From Tenrec ecaudatus (Eukaryota; Chordata; Mammalia; Afrosoricida; Tenrecidae), in NCBI RefSeq assembly GCF_050624435.1, contig NC_134534.1, forward strand, positions 68,161,501 through 68,225,500: 64,000 bases of DNA. The letters are read 5' to 3'. Below the pieces are notes generated by a model that searched no databases, had not been told where the DNA came from, and worked only from the letters and a program-made list of their open reading frames with translations. Below are positions 1 through 36,166 of the stretch, one piece after another. The translations under genes were made by a program, and so were the position numbers. Numbering within the stretch: the first letter of the stretch is position 1; each line of letters opens with the position of its first letter.

Positions 1-1828
1 TTCTCAGTTGCTTGCCACTAAAAGGCTTATAATGAATGTAATTTATTCCATCACTAATGTAATGTGTTCCACCACAAATAAACTCTTCTACACTCTTCAC
101 CACTACACAGACTATTTCCTGGCTCTCCCCTCAAACCACCAATTACCTGCAGTCCTCTTAAGTGAACATCATTCCTTTGACATGAATATCACTCCTTTCC
201 CCACACCATGTGTGTCTTGGGGCAGCAGTGGGATGACGCTTTCCTCCCACTCCAAATGATTATACTGCTGCTTGACTCTGTGCAGTGAATGCCTTCAGGT
301 GGCTGTGCCAGCCAGGGTCCTCATTGGTGCTAGGGGTTGCAAATTCTAGCCTCTGTGCATGTGCGTGGGGGGGGGGGGAGGCGGGGTTGTTCATTATGTT
401 AATCAGGCAAGCTTACGTTAGAATGCACCTTGAGTCACCACTTTACTAGAGGGCGTGACTGCAGCCACCACCTTTGCCACCTTACTGATGTCATGCCCTT
501 GCTTGAGTCATACCTTTGATTTTACAAGAGGTGGGAGGGGGGAGAAATAAGCCCAAAAGGACCCTGACTACCACCAAGAAGAAAAGACTGGAATGGAGTC
601 CGTGTGCTGAAGACCTCTTAGTTCCAGCAGACAGACAGCTCTAAGCCCAGAGATGGCAAGCAGCAGCAGCAGTGTCGAGAGACTAGCACAGGGAAGTACA
701 ACAGGCTTCCCTGCCTACAGAGTGAGAACGCTGAACACCTTTGGTCAGGAGGTTTGCTGGTGGAGTGGGGTACCTCTGGGCACTTAATGGCAGAGCAAAG
801 AACTTGGTAAACCTCTTTCCCAACAGGGCAGAAGGCAAGCTGAGGGGCCAAGGGTCAGCGACAGACCGGCCTGTGGGAATGCCGAAGATGCTGTTCTGAT
901 CAAAGAAAGGCATCCTAGGGGCTCCAGACCCTGAATTGTAACTTATTACATCCCCCGATCAACCCCACTGGTGTGTCTTCCCTGAGTTCTGTGTGGCCAT
1001 TGCAATGAATCCTCAAATACAGCAAAGTAGTGGAGAATGATGTGGGAGGGACGATTGGTGCAGAATTGTTAATAAACAAATAAATAAATAAAAGGTTGGG
1101 TGGTGGAAGCATCTCTGACCTCCACTTGAGGGGAATTAGTCTCCGTCCATTGGTTGTAATCTCTGTCCCCCTTAAATTAGAGGAGGTCAGAGGCCTCTGC
1201 TTCGTGCACTGCTATAAAACCCTGCACTGAAGGCCTCCTCCACCTCACCCTGATTGCAGTGACTGCTTCCCACATTCTTTCAAAGCTGAGTCTGGCTCCG
1301 GGTCTTCCTTGCACTGTCCTTCCTGATCTCAGACTCTGTGTGCAAGTCCCTTCGACTTGGCTGCCTTCTCTCTCATGAGGCGCCCTGGTGGCATCATCAT
1401 TGCGTTTGTCTCTACTGACCATTCCTCCTTCCTCCCGCCTTCCACTGTGAAGAGATGCCCCCCCTCCCCGCCCCGAACTCTGGTAACTCTCAAACCTCCA
1501 GAGGCGTCACTTCTTCCGTTATTTCCCCTATTTCCCCATCTTCTGTGTCATCAATCTCTCCCTCACTTCCTTATTCCTCATCTGTGCGAGTAATCGTTGT
1601 AAAGTAGATTGCATTATTTAAAAATAAAAAGCACCCACTGTGACGCTCTAATTTCGTTTTCGCTACTGTGGTGGTAGTGACATTTCATAATAAGGCTATG
1701 TTATCCCTGCCTCTCGACCTCCCACCAGCCGGCTGGATTTTGTTGTCAGGTCTGGTCTAGTCCCGTCGGACTCCTAGCAGCCCTCTGCGCAAAAGAGGGC
1801 ACCACCACGCAGGCCTGTGCCATCTGGT
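1..1828. other. Left intergenic stretch, nothing recognised
   Basis: I see no gene and no repeat that I can name. A G-run lies near 367-380 and short A/T-rich simple stretches near 1076-1095 and 1618-1632. Open frames here are short, overlap on both strands and show no family resemblance. Confidence 0.5.
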
Positions 1829-2022
1829 TCCCAGGAGAGACACCATGCTCGGCAAGAGGAGGGGCGGCGGAAGAGGAAGGCCCTCGACACGATGGGCTGC
1901 CACAGTGACGGGCTCCGGCACAGGGACAATGGTGAGGGCGGCGCAGGCCTCATTCTGTTGCACACAGGGTCGTTGTGAATAGGAACCTACTGGATGGTAG
2001 CTAACAACGACAACAACCACAC
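1829..2022 (+). mobile_element. RTE-clade LINE, 3' end fragment
   Basis: The segment reads like the last part of an afrotherian RTE (BovB-like) LINE. It has the 'ATGCTCGGCAAG' region, then a GGAAGAGGAAGGCCCTCGAC stretch coding the usual GRPS.RW motif, a CACACAGGGTCG block, and an ending near ACAACGACAACAACC. The (AAC)n-like tail is the standard 3' end of these elements. It is heavily mutated and not coding. Confidence 0.7.
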
Positions 2023-2201
2023 CATGCCCGTGCGGTGGACAGAACACTGGTAGAGGAGATTGGTCCTTTTGAGTCACCACCCCTGTCCTCTCTTCCCCTA
2101 CACGCCCCACCCCACCCCAAGCCAGGCTTCAAGGATGAGCTTGGAAGCAGGAAAAAAGAGGAAAATCGAACTGTTGGAAGTGGAGCACATTTGAGATTTT
2201 T

Positions 2202-2346
2202 GAAGCAGTGGAGGCCAAGAGGGGGGTGTTTGAAATCTCTGAAGCGGTGGAGGCCAAGAGGGGGGTGTTTGAAATCTCTGAAGCGGTGGAGGCCAAGAGG
2301 GGGGTGTTTGAAATCTCTGAAGAGATGGAGGCCAAGAGGGAGGCTC
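2202..2346. repeat. 39-bp minisatellite, about 3.7 units
   Basis: Units start at 2202, 2241, 2280 and 2319 (the last is partial). The second and third are identical, and the first differs by one base near its start. Each begins GAAGCGGTGGAGGCCAAGAG or a close variant. The period is a multiple of three and contains no stop codon in several frames, which produces long but spurious open frames on both strands. Confidence 0.95.
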
Positions 2347-2759
2347 CAGAGGCTGGGCAAGGCGACTATGAGAAGGACGGAGAAGCACTGATGTAAGAGT
2401 GAGGGCGAGCACAGGCTACGAGCCACAGAGGCAGAGGCCAAGGGTCCATTTGGCTGAGCCTGAGGACCTGACTGTCCACTGGCAGGGGCGAGGGATGGCT
2501 GGAGACCAATGACAGTCTCTTCACTGTTGACTAATCCTGGCGTGTGGTCAATTATTAACTATCCTTCTGAACGCCCTTGAATGTGAGTGCTGCCAGCATT
2601 CGGCTTGGCCTTCGCAATGGATCGTAGAAGTACGGTCGGGTCAGAAGAGGCAAAGAAAGGTGGCAGGTAGAGCCAGGCCTGACCTCTGCCTGTGGCAACA
2701 GGAAAGCCAGGGAGGTCAGACCTGGTCTACCCTTTCACACTATTGTCGCACTTCCAAAG

Positions 2760-2762
<3 letters not shown>

Positions 2763-2845
<83 letters not shown>

Positions 2846-2877
2846 CTCTCTCTCCCTCTCCCTCTCCCTCTCCCTTT
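2763..2877. repeat. (CT)n microsatellite with CCCTCT tail
   Basis: About 70 bases of nearly pure CT lead into interrupted CT and then CCCTCT-type repeats. The tract lies just upstream of antisense L1 sequence. It gives meaningless Ser-Leu open frames. Confidence 0.95.
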
Positions 2878-2884
2878 AAACTTA

Positions 2885-4230
2885 AACAAGAAAACTTTGG
2901 TAAAATGTAAGTGTTATTTTAACCATGTTTAATTGCACAATTCAGTGGCAATACATTCACTGTCTTGGGCCACGATTGTCACTGCGTATTTCCAAATATT
3001 TATCACCCCCTGAAACAGAAGCCAAGAACCCCTTAAACAATAACCCTTCATCCCCTCCTCCATTTATTTACCTATTCTACTTTTTCATCTAAGTTGGATC
3101 ATACATATTTGTCCCTCTGAGTCTGACTAATTTCATTCTTTTTAAAAGGTGTATCCATGCCATAACATGTGTCAGAAATTAGTTCTCTTCATAACTGAAT
3201 AATATCCTACTGTATGTATGTGTGGTGGTCACCTAATCTGGTGTCAATTTAAGGATTAAGAGCGTAGGGGTGGAGTCTAGGCTGTCAATCTGGAGATAGC
3301 CAATGAGACTTTTGTGTGGGCATGGCCGTCTCCTGAGAATTCTGGCAAATCTGGTACTTCCTCCTTGGAGGTGGAAGACACTTCTCTCTCTCTGCCACTC
3401 CCTGGGAGACATTGCAGAAGACAAGCCACATGGATGCAACCAGACCTCTGAAGCCGGAGAAGCCACAGAGAGACCCCTGCCAGTGCTGAGATGTTTACAA
3501 CGCCACTGGATCCAAAGACTTTCTACCCACTGGCTTGTGATCGTCCTGCATTTGGCTTCATTGTATGTGTTTCGTGAGTCTGAAGAGGACTATAGATTGG
3601 TATCGGACATATGGGCTACTATCGGACTTATGGATTTGATCTTGACTGGGCTGGGATGTTTTCTCAATGTTCATTACTCTTGTATATAAAACTTTCTTAT
3701 ACACATATGTGTGTCCATGGATTTGTTTCTCTGGTCTACCCAGACTAACACAGTATATATGCTCCCATTTTACTTATTTGTTCATCTGTTGATGGACACT
3801 GGGGTCGATTCCACCTTGCGACTAGAGTAAGCAACGCCACAGTACCTTTCATGTGCGCGTATCTGTTTGAGTCCTTGCCTTCAGTTCTCTGGGCAAAATC
3901 CTCAGGATTTGGGCCACATGGTGAATCTCTGGAGTCCCTAGGTACTGGAAACGGCTGAGAACTCAACTCAGCCCAAAAGCTGGCAGTCTGAACGTAGCCA
4001 GGGGCACCCAGGGGAACAGGCTGGCAATCTGCTTCCCAAAATATGCTAATTTGTTCCGGTTTTCCTTGGTGTGGGTTTTACGGTAATTATATGCTTGACT
4101 TTTGGGGGAGCCACTAAACTGTTTTCCATAATGGCTGCTCCATCTTACAGTCACACCAGCAAACAGCCACGTTTCCTGAAAGCACTGTCTACCTTTGCTG
4201 CCTCTATATTGTCCACTTTCATTCACCACC
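2885..4230 (-). mobile_element. Old L1 LINE, 3' part, antisense and interrupted
   Basis: Both sides match the antisense L1 3' region: a 'CACAATTCAGTGGCAATAC' type stretch, the AACTGAATAATATCC...GTATG block, then TTCATCTGTTGATGGACAC and, further on, the AACTGTTTTCCATAATGGCTG block. A 533-bp element at 3221-3753 splits the L1, with the L1 text resuming after it. The last part is diverged and its end is approximate. Confidence 0.75.
3221..3753 (+). mobile_element. 533-bp interspersed repeat inside L1, class unresolved
   Basis: Begins TGTGGTGGTCACC and ends CAGACTAACACAG. It is flanked by TATGTATG (3213-3220) and TATATATG (3754-3761), an 8-bp target duplication with one mismatch. The terminal 10-13 bases are weakly inverted copies of each other. 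Related copies lie at about 51640-52214 and 59768-60110. An 8-bp duplication would suit a hAT-type DNA element, but I cannot confirm the class. Confidence 0.65.
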
Positions 4231-4349
4231 TTCTGAAATCAGCCAACCCTCTGATGTGCCTCCGTTCCATAAGGTGAGAAATCCCACTCTTGGACTCTTT
4301 ACATTTCTCTAGGTCCGAGGCCACAGTTGGCAGTACACCTGCCCATAGA

Positions 4350-4590
4350 GAAACATAGGTGTCCCTAGGTGAAGCCGTTAATATGCTAAGCTACCAAGCA
4401 CAAGGTTAGGTGTTTGAATCTACAGAGGTGCCCTAAAAGAAAGGACTGTCAGCCTGTTTCAAAAAATAATAATAATAATGAAAATCAGACCCTGAATAAT
4501 GAACATGTAAACCGTATGGAGCACGGGTCGACTTTGACACACGGGGCTGCCACGAATGGGCGTCAACTCGAAGGCCGCTAGGAGAGGAAA
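4350..4590 (+). repeat. Degenerate AfroSINE
   Basis: Reads as a decayed sense copy: a 'GCTAAGCTACCAAGCACAAGG' head and a GGGCGTCAACTCGAAGGC tail that corresponds to the usual end of the family. An A/T-rich stretch (AATAATAATAATG) interrupts the middle. Confidence 0.55.
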
Positions 4591-5011
4591 TCACGGAGAG
4601 CTCTGTTAGGGCGACAGAATTTTCACCACCATTCCCATCTCTCAGTTCCCAGGTCCCCCAGCAAGTGTGATGTGCCAACTCCTGCCAGGCTTACCTACTA
4701 AGATAGCACAGCATTATGAATATGTTTTATAGTTTCCATAGCAGTGAAATTTGTACTCAAGGCAATAATATCATTTCCAACTGTCAGGCACTGTTTTTGC
4801 TTCCTCCTAGAAATACAATTTCCTCCTAACAATACGAGCTCCATTTTATATTTTTTAAATGTACTGTAAAAATCCCACCCCCTCTGTAAACGAGAAGACA
4901 CTAACATAAACAGATACACAACCGGTTTGGTTTTGTGTTTAAGGGAATTGGTTATGGTTCGATTAGGGAAGGAACCAGACTATCGGAATTAGTAAAAATG
5001 AGGGGGAAAAA

Positions 5012-5180
5012 AATCAATTCAACTCACTGCCATCAAACCAATGCTGACTCTCAGCGACCCTGTGGACAGAAAGCCTCACCTCCTCCCCCCCCAACTGCCC
5101 CCCTTCCCCCCCACCCCCAGAACTGCTGGTGGGTCCAAACTGCTGAACTGGTGGCCAGCAGCCCGGCACATAACGCATGA
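5012..5180 (-). repeat. AfroSINE, antisense
   Basis: Starts AATTCAACTCACTGCCATC, the reverse complement of the SINE tail, followed by CAGCGACCCTGTGGACAG and, after a C-rich expansion, the AACTGCTGAACTGGTGG head. Two oligo-C blocks near 5087-5118 are local expansions. Confidence 0.8.
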
Positions 5181-5284
5181 CATGGAGAATCACTGCTCTC
5201 TGGAAGACTGGGTCTTTCTTGGAACGTAAAGCCTCACGATGATCATTTCCATGAAACCAGAAGCCCCTGTCAGTCCTGCCAGGT

Positions 5285-5440
5285 AAGCGCTGAACTGCTA
5301 CCGGAAAGCTCAGTGGTCTGAACCATGAGTGATTTCTCAGGAGAGAGGAAGCTACCTGTTCCTGTCCAGACTCGCAGCCTCCGAAACCCGATATGGGACC
5401 AGGATGAGTTGGAATCAGCTTGATGGCAATAGAAAAGGGC
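5285..5440 (+). repeat. AfroSINE, target of the 2-kb retroposon
   Basis: A sense copy ending GAGTTGGAATCAGCTTGATGG. The next bases, AAAAGGGCTTGG at 5433-5444, form the left target duplication of the following retroposon, so the retroposon landed at the tail of this SINE. Confidence 0.75.
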
Positions 5441-5444
5441 TTGG

Positions 5445-7415
5445 CCCCAATCTCAACTACGAAGTGGACACCTGCCCCTCCCCCCAGAAGAATTTATTCC
5501 AAAGGACAGCATTGAATGTGCAGCACTGGGAGAGGAATATATCTGATGGGAGCACACGGGAGCAGATGAAGGGGGAGGAGGAGCGAGTGGAGCACATCAT
5601 GGCCCACCAGGACATGAGGATCATGATCCCAATTAGAGCAGCCAATCCACAGGGGACCACATGGCCAGCCCCACTATAAGACATGATGTCTCTCACTGAC
5701 CCATAGCCCTACAGGGGACAATACCAGAGACACAGTGTAGGAATTGCACCCCATCTGATCCCACCACAACGAGGCAAAATACTAAGGGGGTGCAACAGAA
5801 CAGCAAGGGAACTGAGCGCCGAGGTCCCCAGGGAATGCTGAAGGTGGATTTAGGGGCCAGGGCATGGTGCCCCAAAAGACTGGACTGGAAAACACTCCTA
5901 AAGGCCAACAAACAATCCTTGAACTAACTACAGCTTTTCTTTCTCATGTTTTTTGTTTTTTGTCGGTGGTTTGTTGTTGTTTTGTTGTATATTGTTGCTT
6001 AGTTTTGCTCTGTCTTGTTTTTGTGCATGTTATTATCTCCGCAGGTCTATCTAAATAAGATAGGCTGGATGAACAATCTGGAGGAGAAAACAACGGGACC
6101 GACAGTTCTGCGGGGACATGGGAGAGTGGGGGTGGGGGGAAAGGTAGTGGTGTTAACAAGCCCAGGGACAAGGGAACAACAAGTGATCCAAATTGGTGGT
6201 GAGGAGGGTGTGGGACCTCTGGTAGGGCATGATCAAGGATAATAATGTAACCAAGAGGAATTGCTGAAACCCTAGTGGGGACTGAGCATGATAGTGGGAC
6301 AGGAGAAAAGTCAAAGGAAATGGAGGAAAGAGCTGGGAGGCAAAGGGCATTTATAGAGGTCTAGATAAAGGCAGGTACATATGCAAATATATTCAAATAT
6401 GAGGATGGGGAAATAGATCTATGTACACATATTTATAGGTTTAGTATGAAGGTAGAGGAAGGACATTGGGCCTCCACTCAAGTACTCCCTCAATGCAAGA
6501 ATACTTGCTTCTACTGAATTGGCATTCTATGATGCTCACCTTCCCTACACAACCACTGAAGACAATAAGCAAATATGATGAAGAAAGTTGATGGTGCCCA
6601 GCTATCAAAAGGTATAGTGTCTGGGGTCTTAAAAGCTTGAAGGTAAATAAGCGGCCATCTAGCTCAGAAGCAACAAAGCCCACATGGAAGAAGCACACCA
6701 GCCTGTGTGACCACGAGGTGTTGAAGGGATCACGTACCAGGCATTATCAGAACAAAATATCTTACCATAGTGAATGAGGTGGGGAGTGAGGAGTGGAGAC
6801 CCAAAGCCCATTGGTAAGCCACTGGACATTCCCTTACAGAAGGGTATCGGGGAGGAGATGAGCCAGTCAGGGTGCGATGTACCAACAATGAAAAATACAA
6901 CTTTCCTCTAGTTCCTAAATGCTTCCTCCCCCCCCCCCCCCAAATAATGATCTCAATTCTACCTGGCAAGTCTGGCCAGACCAGAGAATGTACACTGGTA
7001 CAGACAGGAACTAGAAACAGGGGATCCAGGGTGGATGATCCCTTCAGGACCAGTGGTATGAGTGGTGATACTGGGAAGGTAGAGAGAGGGTGGGTTGGAA
7101 TGGGGAAACCAATTATAAGGATATACATGTGACCTCCTCCATAGGGGACGGACAACAGAAAAGTGGGTGAAGGGAGACGTCGGACAGGACAAGATATGAC
7201 AATATAATAATTTATAAATTATCAAGGGTTCATGAGGGAGGGGAGAGCAGAGAGGGAGGAGAAAAAAATGAGGACCTGATGCCAGGGCCTTAAGTGGAGA
7301 GCAAATGTTTTGAGAATGATGAGAGCAATGAATGTCCAAACGTGCTTTACATAACTGATGTATGCATGGATGGTGATGAAGAGTTGTATTAGCCCCTAAA
7401 TAAAACGATTTTAAT
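5445..7415 (+). mobile_element. 2-kb AATAAA-ended retroposon, copy A, nearly complete
   Basis: This is the longest uninterrupted sense copy of the window's dominant repeat. It has no terminal repeats and no ORF above about 120 codons, and it ends AAATAAAACGATTTTAAT. Flanks AAAAGGGCTTGG (5433-5444) and AAAAGGACTTGG (7416-7427) form a 12-bp target duplication with one mismatch. Its A-start fits L1-type endonuclease priming. It contains one copy of the 240-bp module (about 6545-6770), and a poly-C tract at 6931-6943. It is truncated by roughly 90 bases at the 5' end compared with the copy at 54151-56322. Mobilisation by LINE machinery is inferred from the tail and duplication. It resembles in layout a repeat I recall from elephant, but I cannot name the family. 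Confidence 0.85.
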
Positions 7416-7479
7416 AAAAGGACTTGGCTAGAATCTACTCAATGATAACCAACAACAAAACAACAAAGGGTACTACACA

Positions 7480-7600
7480 TATGAATTTTGATAAATTACC
7501 TAATCTGTCTGAGCCTGTTTCCCTATTTTAAAAACTCATCTAATAGCAACTACTTCATAAATTTCCTAGTGAAGACTAAATGATACAATCTGTGGAACAG
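7480..7600 (+). repeat. MIR SINE, core and 3' part
   Basis: Contains CTAATCTGTCTGAGCCTGTTT and a following AAATGATACAAT stretch, in the order expected for an old mammalian-wide MIR copy in sense orientation. Confidence 0.6.
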
Positions 7601-7739
7601 AATACACAACCACCACCTGTCTATGATGCATACTGCTACGATGTGGGACAGGTTTCAGCAGAACTTCCAGACTGAAACAAACCCAGAAGAAAGGCCTGGC
7701 GTGCTACTTGTAAAACTTAGCCAATGAAAACCTCTTCTC

Positions 7740-7965
7740 TGGATTTGGACATATCATATGGAGAGCCAGCCGTTGCTAGAGTGGAGTATCATGATTGGCA
7801 TAGTAGAAGGGAAAGGGAGATATTTGGTGAGCTCAATTGGCACAATGCACCCAAACATGACACTGACTGTGATAAGGACACTAGACAGGGCATGGTTTTG
7901 TTCCCTTGTGTTGAACTTAAAGGTCTTATGAGTCCGAGTAGACACAACAGCAGCAGTATAACTCT
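7740..7965 (+). repeat. RTE-derived fragment (weak)
   Basis: The 'GATTTGGACATATCATATGG' start resembles the RTE ORF end (LDMDGHIMG), and the segment ends TCTTATGAGTCCGAGTAGAC with a CAACAGCAGCAG tail, as RTE 3' ends do. The middle is too decayed for me to align by eye. A 117-codon open frame overlaps but does not match a known protein. Confidence 0.4.
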
Positions 7966-8990
7966 AATGACTTCCTTATCAGTTAGGATCTGGCAGGAAG
8001 AGACAGCACCTTTGAATGGGATCAATTTGGCAAACTTTCATCAAAGGACTCTGTGGAAGGGTGAAGCCAGCCCATAGACAGCAGGCGTGTATGAGGATCA
8101 GGCCCTTCGTTTCCCCTCTCACCTACACGTTCACTATCGGTAAACCCCATCTGGAAGCAGAACACAAGAGACTCTTGATACAGGTTGGCCTCCCTGGGCC
8201 GAGAGCAACCATGGAGCGTCTTCTGAAGGGGGCAAACAACATAACCACGGTGGCTCCCATGGAGCCACGTGGCTCAGAACTCCCTTCCAAGGAGGTCCTG
8301 CCATGAGCCCTGCAGTTGGCTGCAGCCTCCAGCTGCAGATGCCTCCAAGCTCAACTTAAATTTGCAAATTTCAGCCATGTATTTCCCGGGCCATCCCTAG
8401 TCCGACTGCGCAGCACAGCAGTGACACCTGGCTCGCCATTTCTGCTCACTGACGGAATCCATGGGCAGCCTCTGGGACGGAGCTCCCCGCTGAACTGGCC
8501 AAAACTTCCTCAGATGGCACCCCAATATGAGGCTGCGGACCCCAAATTGACCCTTTTTATCACAGGTGTTAGACTTGTATTGGAATCAGAAGACTGTATA
8601 CGGGACCCCAGAGCAAGTATCAGCAGGAAAGCCATCCAATCCCAAGACACCCTGCCCAGGGGGATCAGCTAGCTAAGTGGCGGTACAGTGATTACATCAG
8701 GCCGCTTCCATCAGGGAAGGCTCGCACTTGGTTGGTGATTTGACTTCGCTCTCCTATCTTTCCTCTCCTCTTGCATCGTTCCTGTCCTCATCCTTTCTTC
8801 CCTCTGCAACCTCTCCTGATGTTGCTGTGAGCTAGAAGCACCAACTGCTAAGCCCATCGCTGGAATCATCTCATTGCTAAGCCAAGCCGAGTCAGACCAA
8901 GCCAAACCCATTGCCTCAGTGGATTCTGACTCTTCGTGGCCGTTGTGTAGGCTTTTCTATGGTTTAGGATTTCTTTTCTCTCCTACAACC
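7966..8990. other. Intergenic stretch, nothing recognised
   Basis: Unique-looking sequence with moderate GC around 8290-8520. Open frames of 96-118 codons run on the + strand but carry no recognisable motif and have no splice or promoter context. The end (about 8925-8990) resembles a decayed antisense SINE tail. Confidence 0.4.
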
Positions 8991-9014
8991 CTATGACAGT
9001 GGCAACTCTTAAGA

Positions 9015-9110
9015 CCAGCTTTGTTTATCTTGTTCATTTAGTTCTACACATCCAGTGCCTAACACATAGGCCACATCCAATAATTATTTGTTGCATAAAT
9101 AAATAAATGA
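9015..9110 (+). repeat. L2 LINE 3' end
   Basis: TTTGTTTATCTTGTTCATTTAG, then CCAGTGCCTAACACATAGG and TTATTTGTTGCATAAATAAA, which is the ordered signature of an L2 3' terminus. A short antisense MIR piece (GGTTAAGTAACTTG...GTAAGTGGCAGA) follows at about 9130-9185. Confidence 0.65.
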
Positions 9111-9376
9111 GGATATCAAGTTTCATAGGTTAAGTAACTTGTCCATATTTATGAAGGCAGTAAGTGGCAGAATTCTGATGCACAAGCCCATGTCCGTAAA
9201 CCACTCCAAGATTCCCTCCAAGTTGTACTGCTGTAGCCAAGAGCAACGTCTTCCTCTGGAACCATCTGCGGATAGAGGTGCCTGGGCTTGGTAGTAGACC
9301 GGCTGTGGAAAGACCTTGAAGGGAAGTCTTTCAAGAAACGAAGCTGACTAGTTTCTAGATTCGAGTGAAAACTGAC

Positions 9377-9461
9377 TCCTGGGAGCCCTGATGTAATAGG
9401 TTATGTGACCACAAGGTCAGCAGTTCAAAATCACCAGCTGCTCTCTGCAGGAGGCCAAAAC
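9377..9461 (+). repeat. AfroSINE head, truncated
   Basis: GGGAGCCCTGATGTAATAGG through AAGGTCAGCAGTTCAAAATC is the 5' tRNA-derived head of the SINE. It stops abruptly where an antisense SINE begins, giving a head-to-head pair. Confidence 0.75.
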
Positions 9462-9665
9462 CCAAACAAAATTCACTGCCATCGAGTCAACGGTGACTTA
9501 TAGTGACCCTATAGGACAGGGAAGACAAGTCCCTGCGAGTTTCTGAGACTAATTCTTTACGGAGCTGCCGGTGCTTTCCGTCAAATTCAACGCATAACCA
9601 CAGCAGCGGGGCAAAGATGAGGATTTCTGCTCCCACGAAGACTGACGGCCTTGGAATCCCACCGG
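9462..9665 (-). repeat. AfroSINE, antisense
   Basis: Begins AAATTCACTGCCATCGAGTC and ACCCTATAGGACAGGG, the reverse complement of the SINE tail and box. It continues into diverged sequence. It sits only about 0.3 kb upstream of the TRAM1 CpG island. Confidence 0.7.
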
Positions 9666-9927
9666 TGCGAGTCTACGCCGTCAACGAAACAAGTATAAAC
9701 CCAAACTGATGGCACCATCTCTGGTGCAAACTGCAGGCCATCTGGTGCTGATGTGGAGCTAGAAAGTGCTTTTTCGGGGTTTTGTTTGTTTGGGTTTGAA
9801 GCCAGCCCAAGTCTACAAAGAATCAAGAAAAGTTCCCAGCAGTGGTACAAATAGCGTCGAGGTTAATTTTTTCCCCCAGACAGTATTATTTATTTATTTG
9901 TTAGGTTATATTTTAAAGCAGATTTAA

Positions 9928-34668
<24,741 letters not shown>

Positions 34669-35458
34669 TGAGATACGATCCAATTGATTAACATCCCCAA
34701 AGACATCTGCTTCTCGCTATTCTTTCAGCTCTAGAAACTTTCTGTTCTTGAAAATACAGTCTGTGCTCTCTGACTCTTGCTGTTGTACTTTTTCCTGCAT
34801 TCTTAAAGGGCATTTGAAGGGAGGACGACTGCAATGAATGAAGATAAGATGTTTTAGCTTCGGATAAGCTACCTGCCTGCACAATAGTTTAGGGACCACT
34901 TTTCTTTCTTATTTTTTAAAAATCTTTGAACGGTTTTTCTAATGATCTGGAGAGATAACTATTTACAGGAATTCCACATCAATGATATCATTTCTTGCTC
35001 TCACCAGTTTTTTATATTAGCAAGGTGGCCTGTTCCAGCTAGGTCATGTTTTTAAGTTGTCTTTCAGGGTAACATGGAACTTTAATGTTGGAAGTCAGGC
35101 TTTAGTATGTTTTCGGTCTTCTCTAATTTTTAGAAATTTTTGTAGCGTTTGCGCTTGGAGAAAAAAGTTTTGTAAAATCACCAGAATAATTATGTGCTTT
35201 TATTTTATAGGTAGTGGTTGTTAGTGTAATGGCCCCAACCTTTTTTCTTTGTTCTAACAGAAGATATATACTAATGGTTACAACACGTGGACATGTGGTG
35301 CCGTCTATACTGACTCAAGCTATAGTAACATAAAAGTACTCCTGAGGAAGTAAAATTTTTCTTGTACATTTTAAACACTTGTAAACTGAAAATCAGAAAA
35401 CCATTTACTGTAAACAGGGAAATCCAACTTAAACATAGCCCTTTTGGTCATGTATATT

Positions 35459-35464
35459 AATAAA
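35459..35464 (+). terminator. TRAM1: Candidate proximal poly(A) signal
   Basis: AATAAA in ATATTAATAAAGATCC, 0.8 kb after the stop codon. GT-rich sequence (CTTCGTGGGGCTTGG) follows within 20 bases, as expected downstream of a cleavage site. Confidence 0.5.
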
Positions 35465-36160
35465 GATCCTTCGTGGGGCTTGGCATAAATTCGAAATGCA
35501 CAACATCTTAGAAAAATGTTGTTTAACCCGCAAAACCATTTTTATATTAATGCCTACGTGATTTACAGCTACAAAAAGAATGTCAAGGAATTATATGTAG
35601 AAAATATTTAATGTACTAACCTTAAAGAAATTTAAAGTTCAGGTGGAAAAAATATATGAAAGACAGTGCTTTATGTTATAACTATAGCTTTGGTCCCATC
35701 TTTAATTGAAAAACATTTATCTATATAAAAACATATTTTTGGATAAGTATATATATATATATTTGTATCTCTACTACAGAAAGGCTCTAAAAAGCATTTG
35801 AGTAAAATATTTGGTTCCCTTTTCTATCGTTACCTTTTAAGGTCCTTTTCGCTCTATTTGGTGTTTCCTTTGTCGTTACAGTACAGGTAGTATGCGCCTT
35901 TTAGTGCTCACACGTTGTCCCCATTTCTCGCTTGGTCACCACCTACGGAGGGGCCGTTTCTCCTGTACCCGAGTGGACCTGTTGTCAGGCCTGCAGGCGA
36001 AGTTGTCATACTGCAGGGTAGTTGTGCTTTCTCTTTCCAACCAGTCATTTTCTGAAAAAAGTAGTCGTTCTCTGGTAACATTACAGAATTTCCGTGGAAC
36101 CAAATTTTTGCCATTAAAAACTGGTATATTGAACTTATTATACATTGAGAAATCAGTCCA

Positions 36161-36166
36161 AATAAA
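36161..36166 (+). terminator. TRAM1: Candidate distal poly(A) signal
   Basis: AATAAA within CCAAATAAAAATTTTTAC, 1.5 kb after the stop. Downstream sequence is T-rich with GTAGCTGTATTCTGG. Confidence 0.55.

Noticed and set aside
2202..2346. Possible CRISPR-like array
   Set aside because: Units are contiguous with no unique spacers and the genome is mammalian.
2001..2441. Open frames of 146, 118, 104 and 68 codons
   Set aside because: Created by the 39-bp minisatellite, whose period is a multiple of three.
2660..2932. Ser-Leu repeat open frames
   Set aside because: Translation of the (CT)n microsatellite.
8316..8672. 118-codon open frame as a possible exon
   Set aside because: No recognised domain, no convincing acceptor or donor at its ends, and no neighbouring exons.
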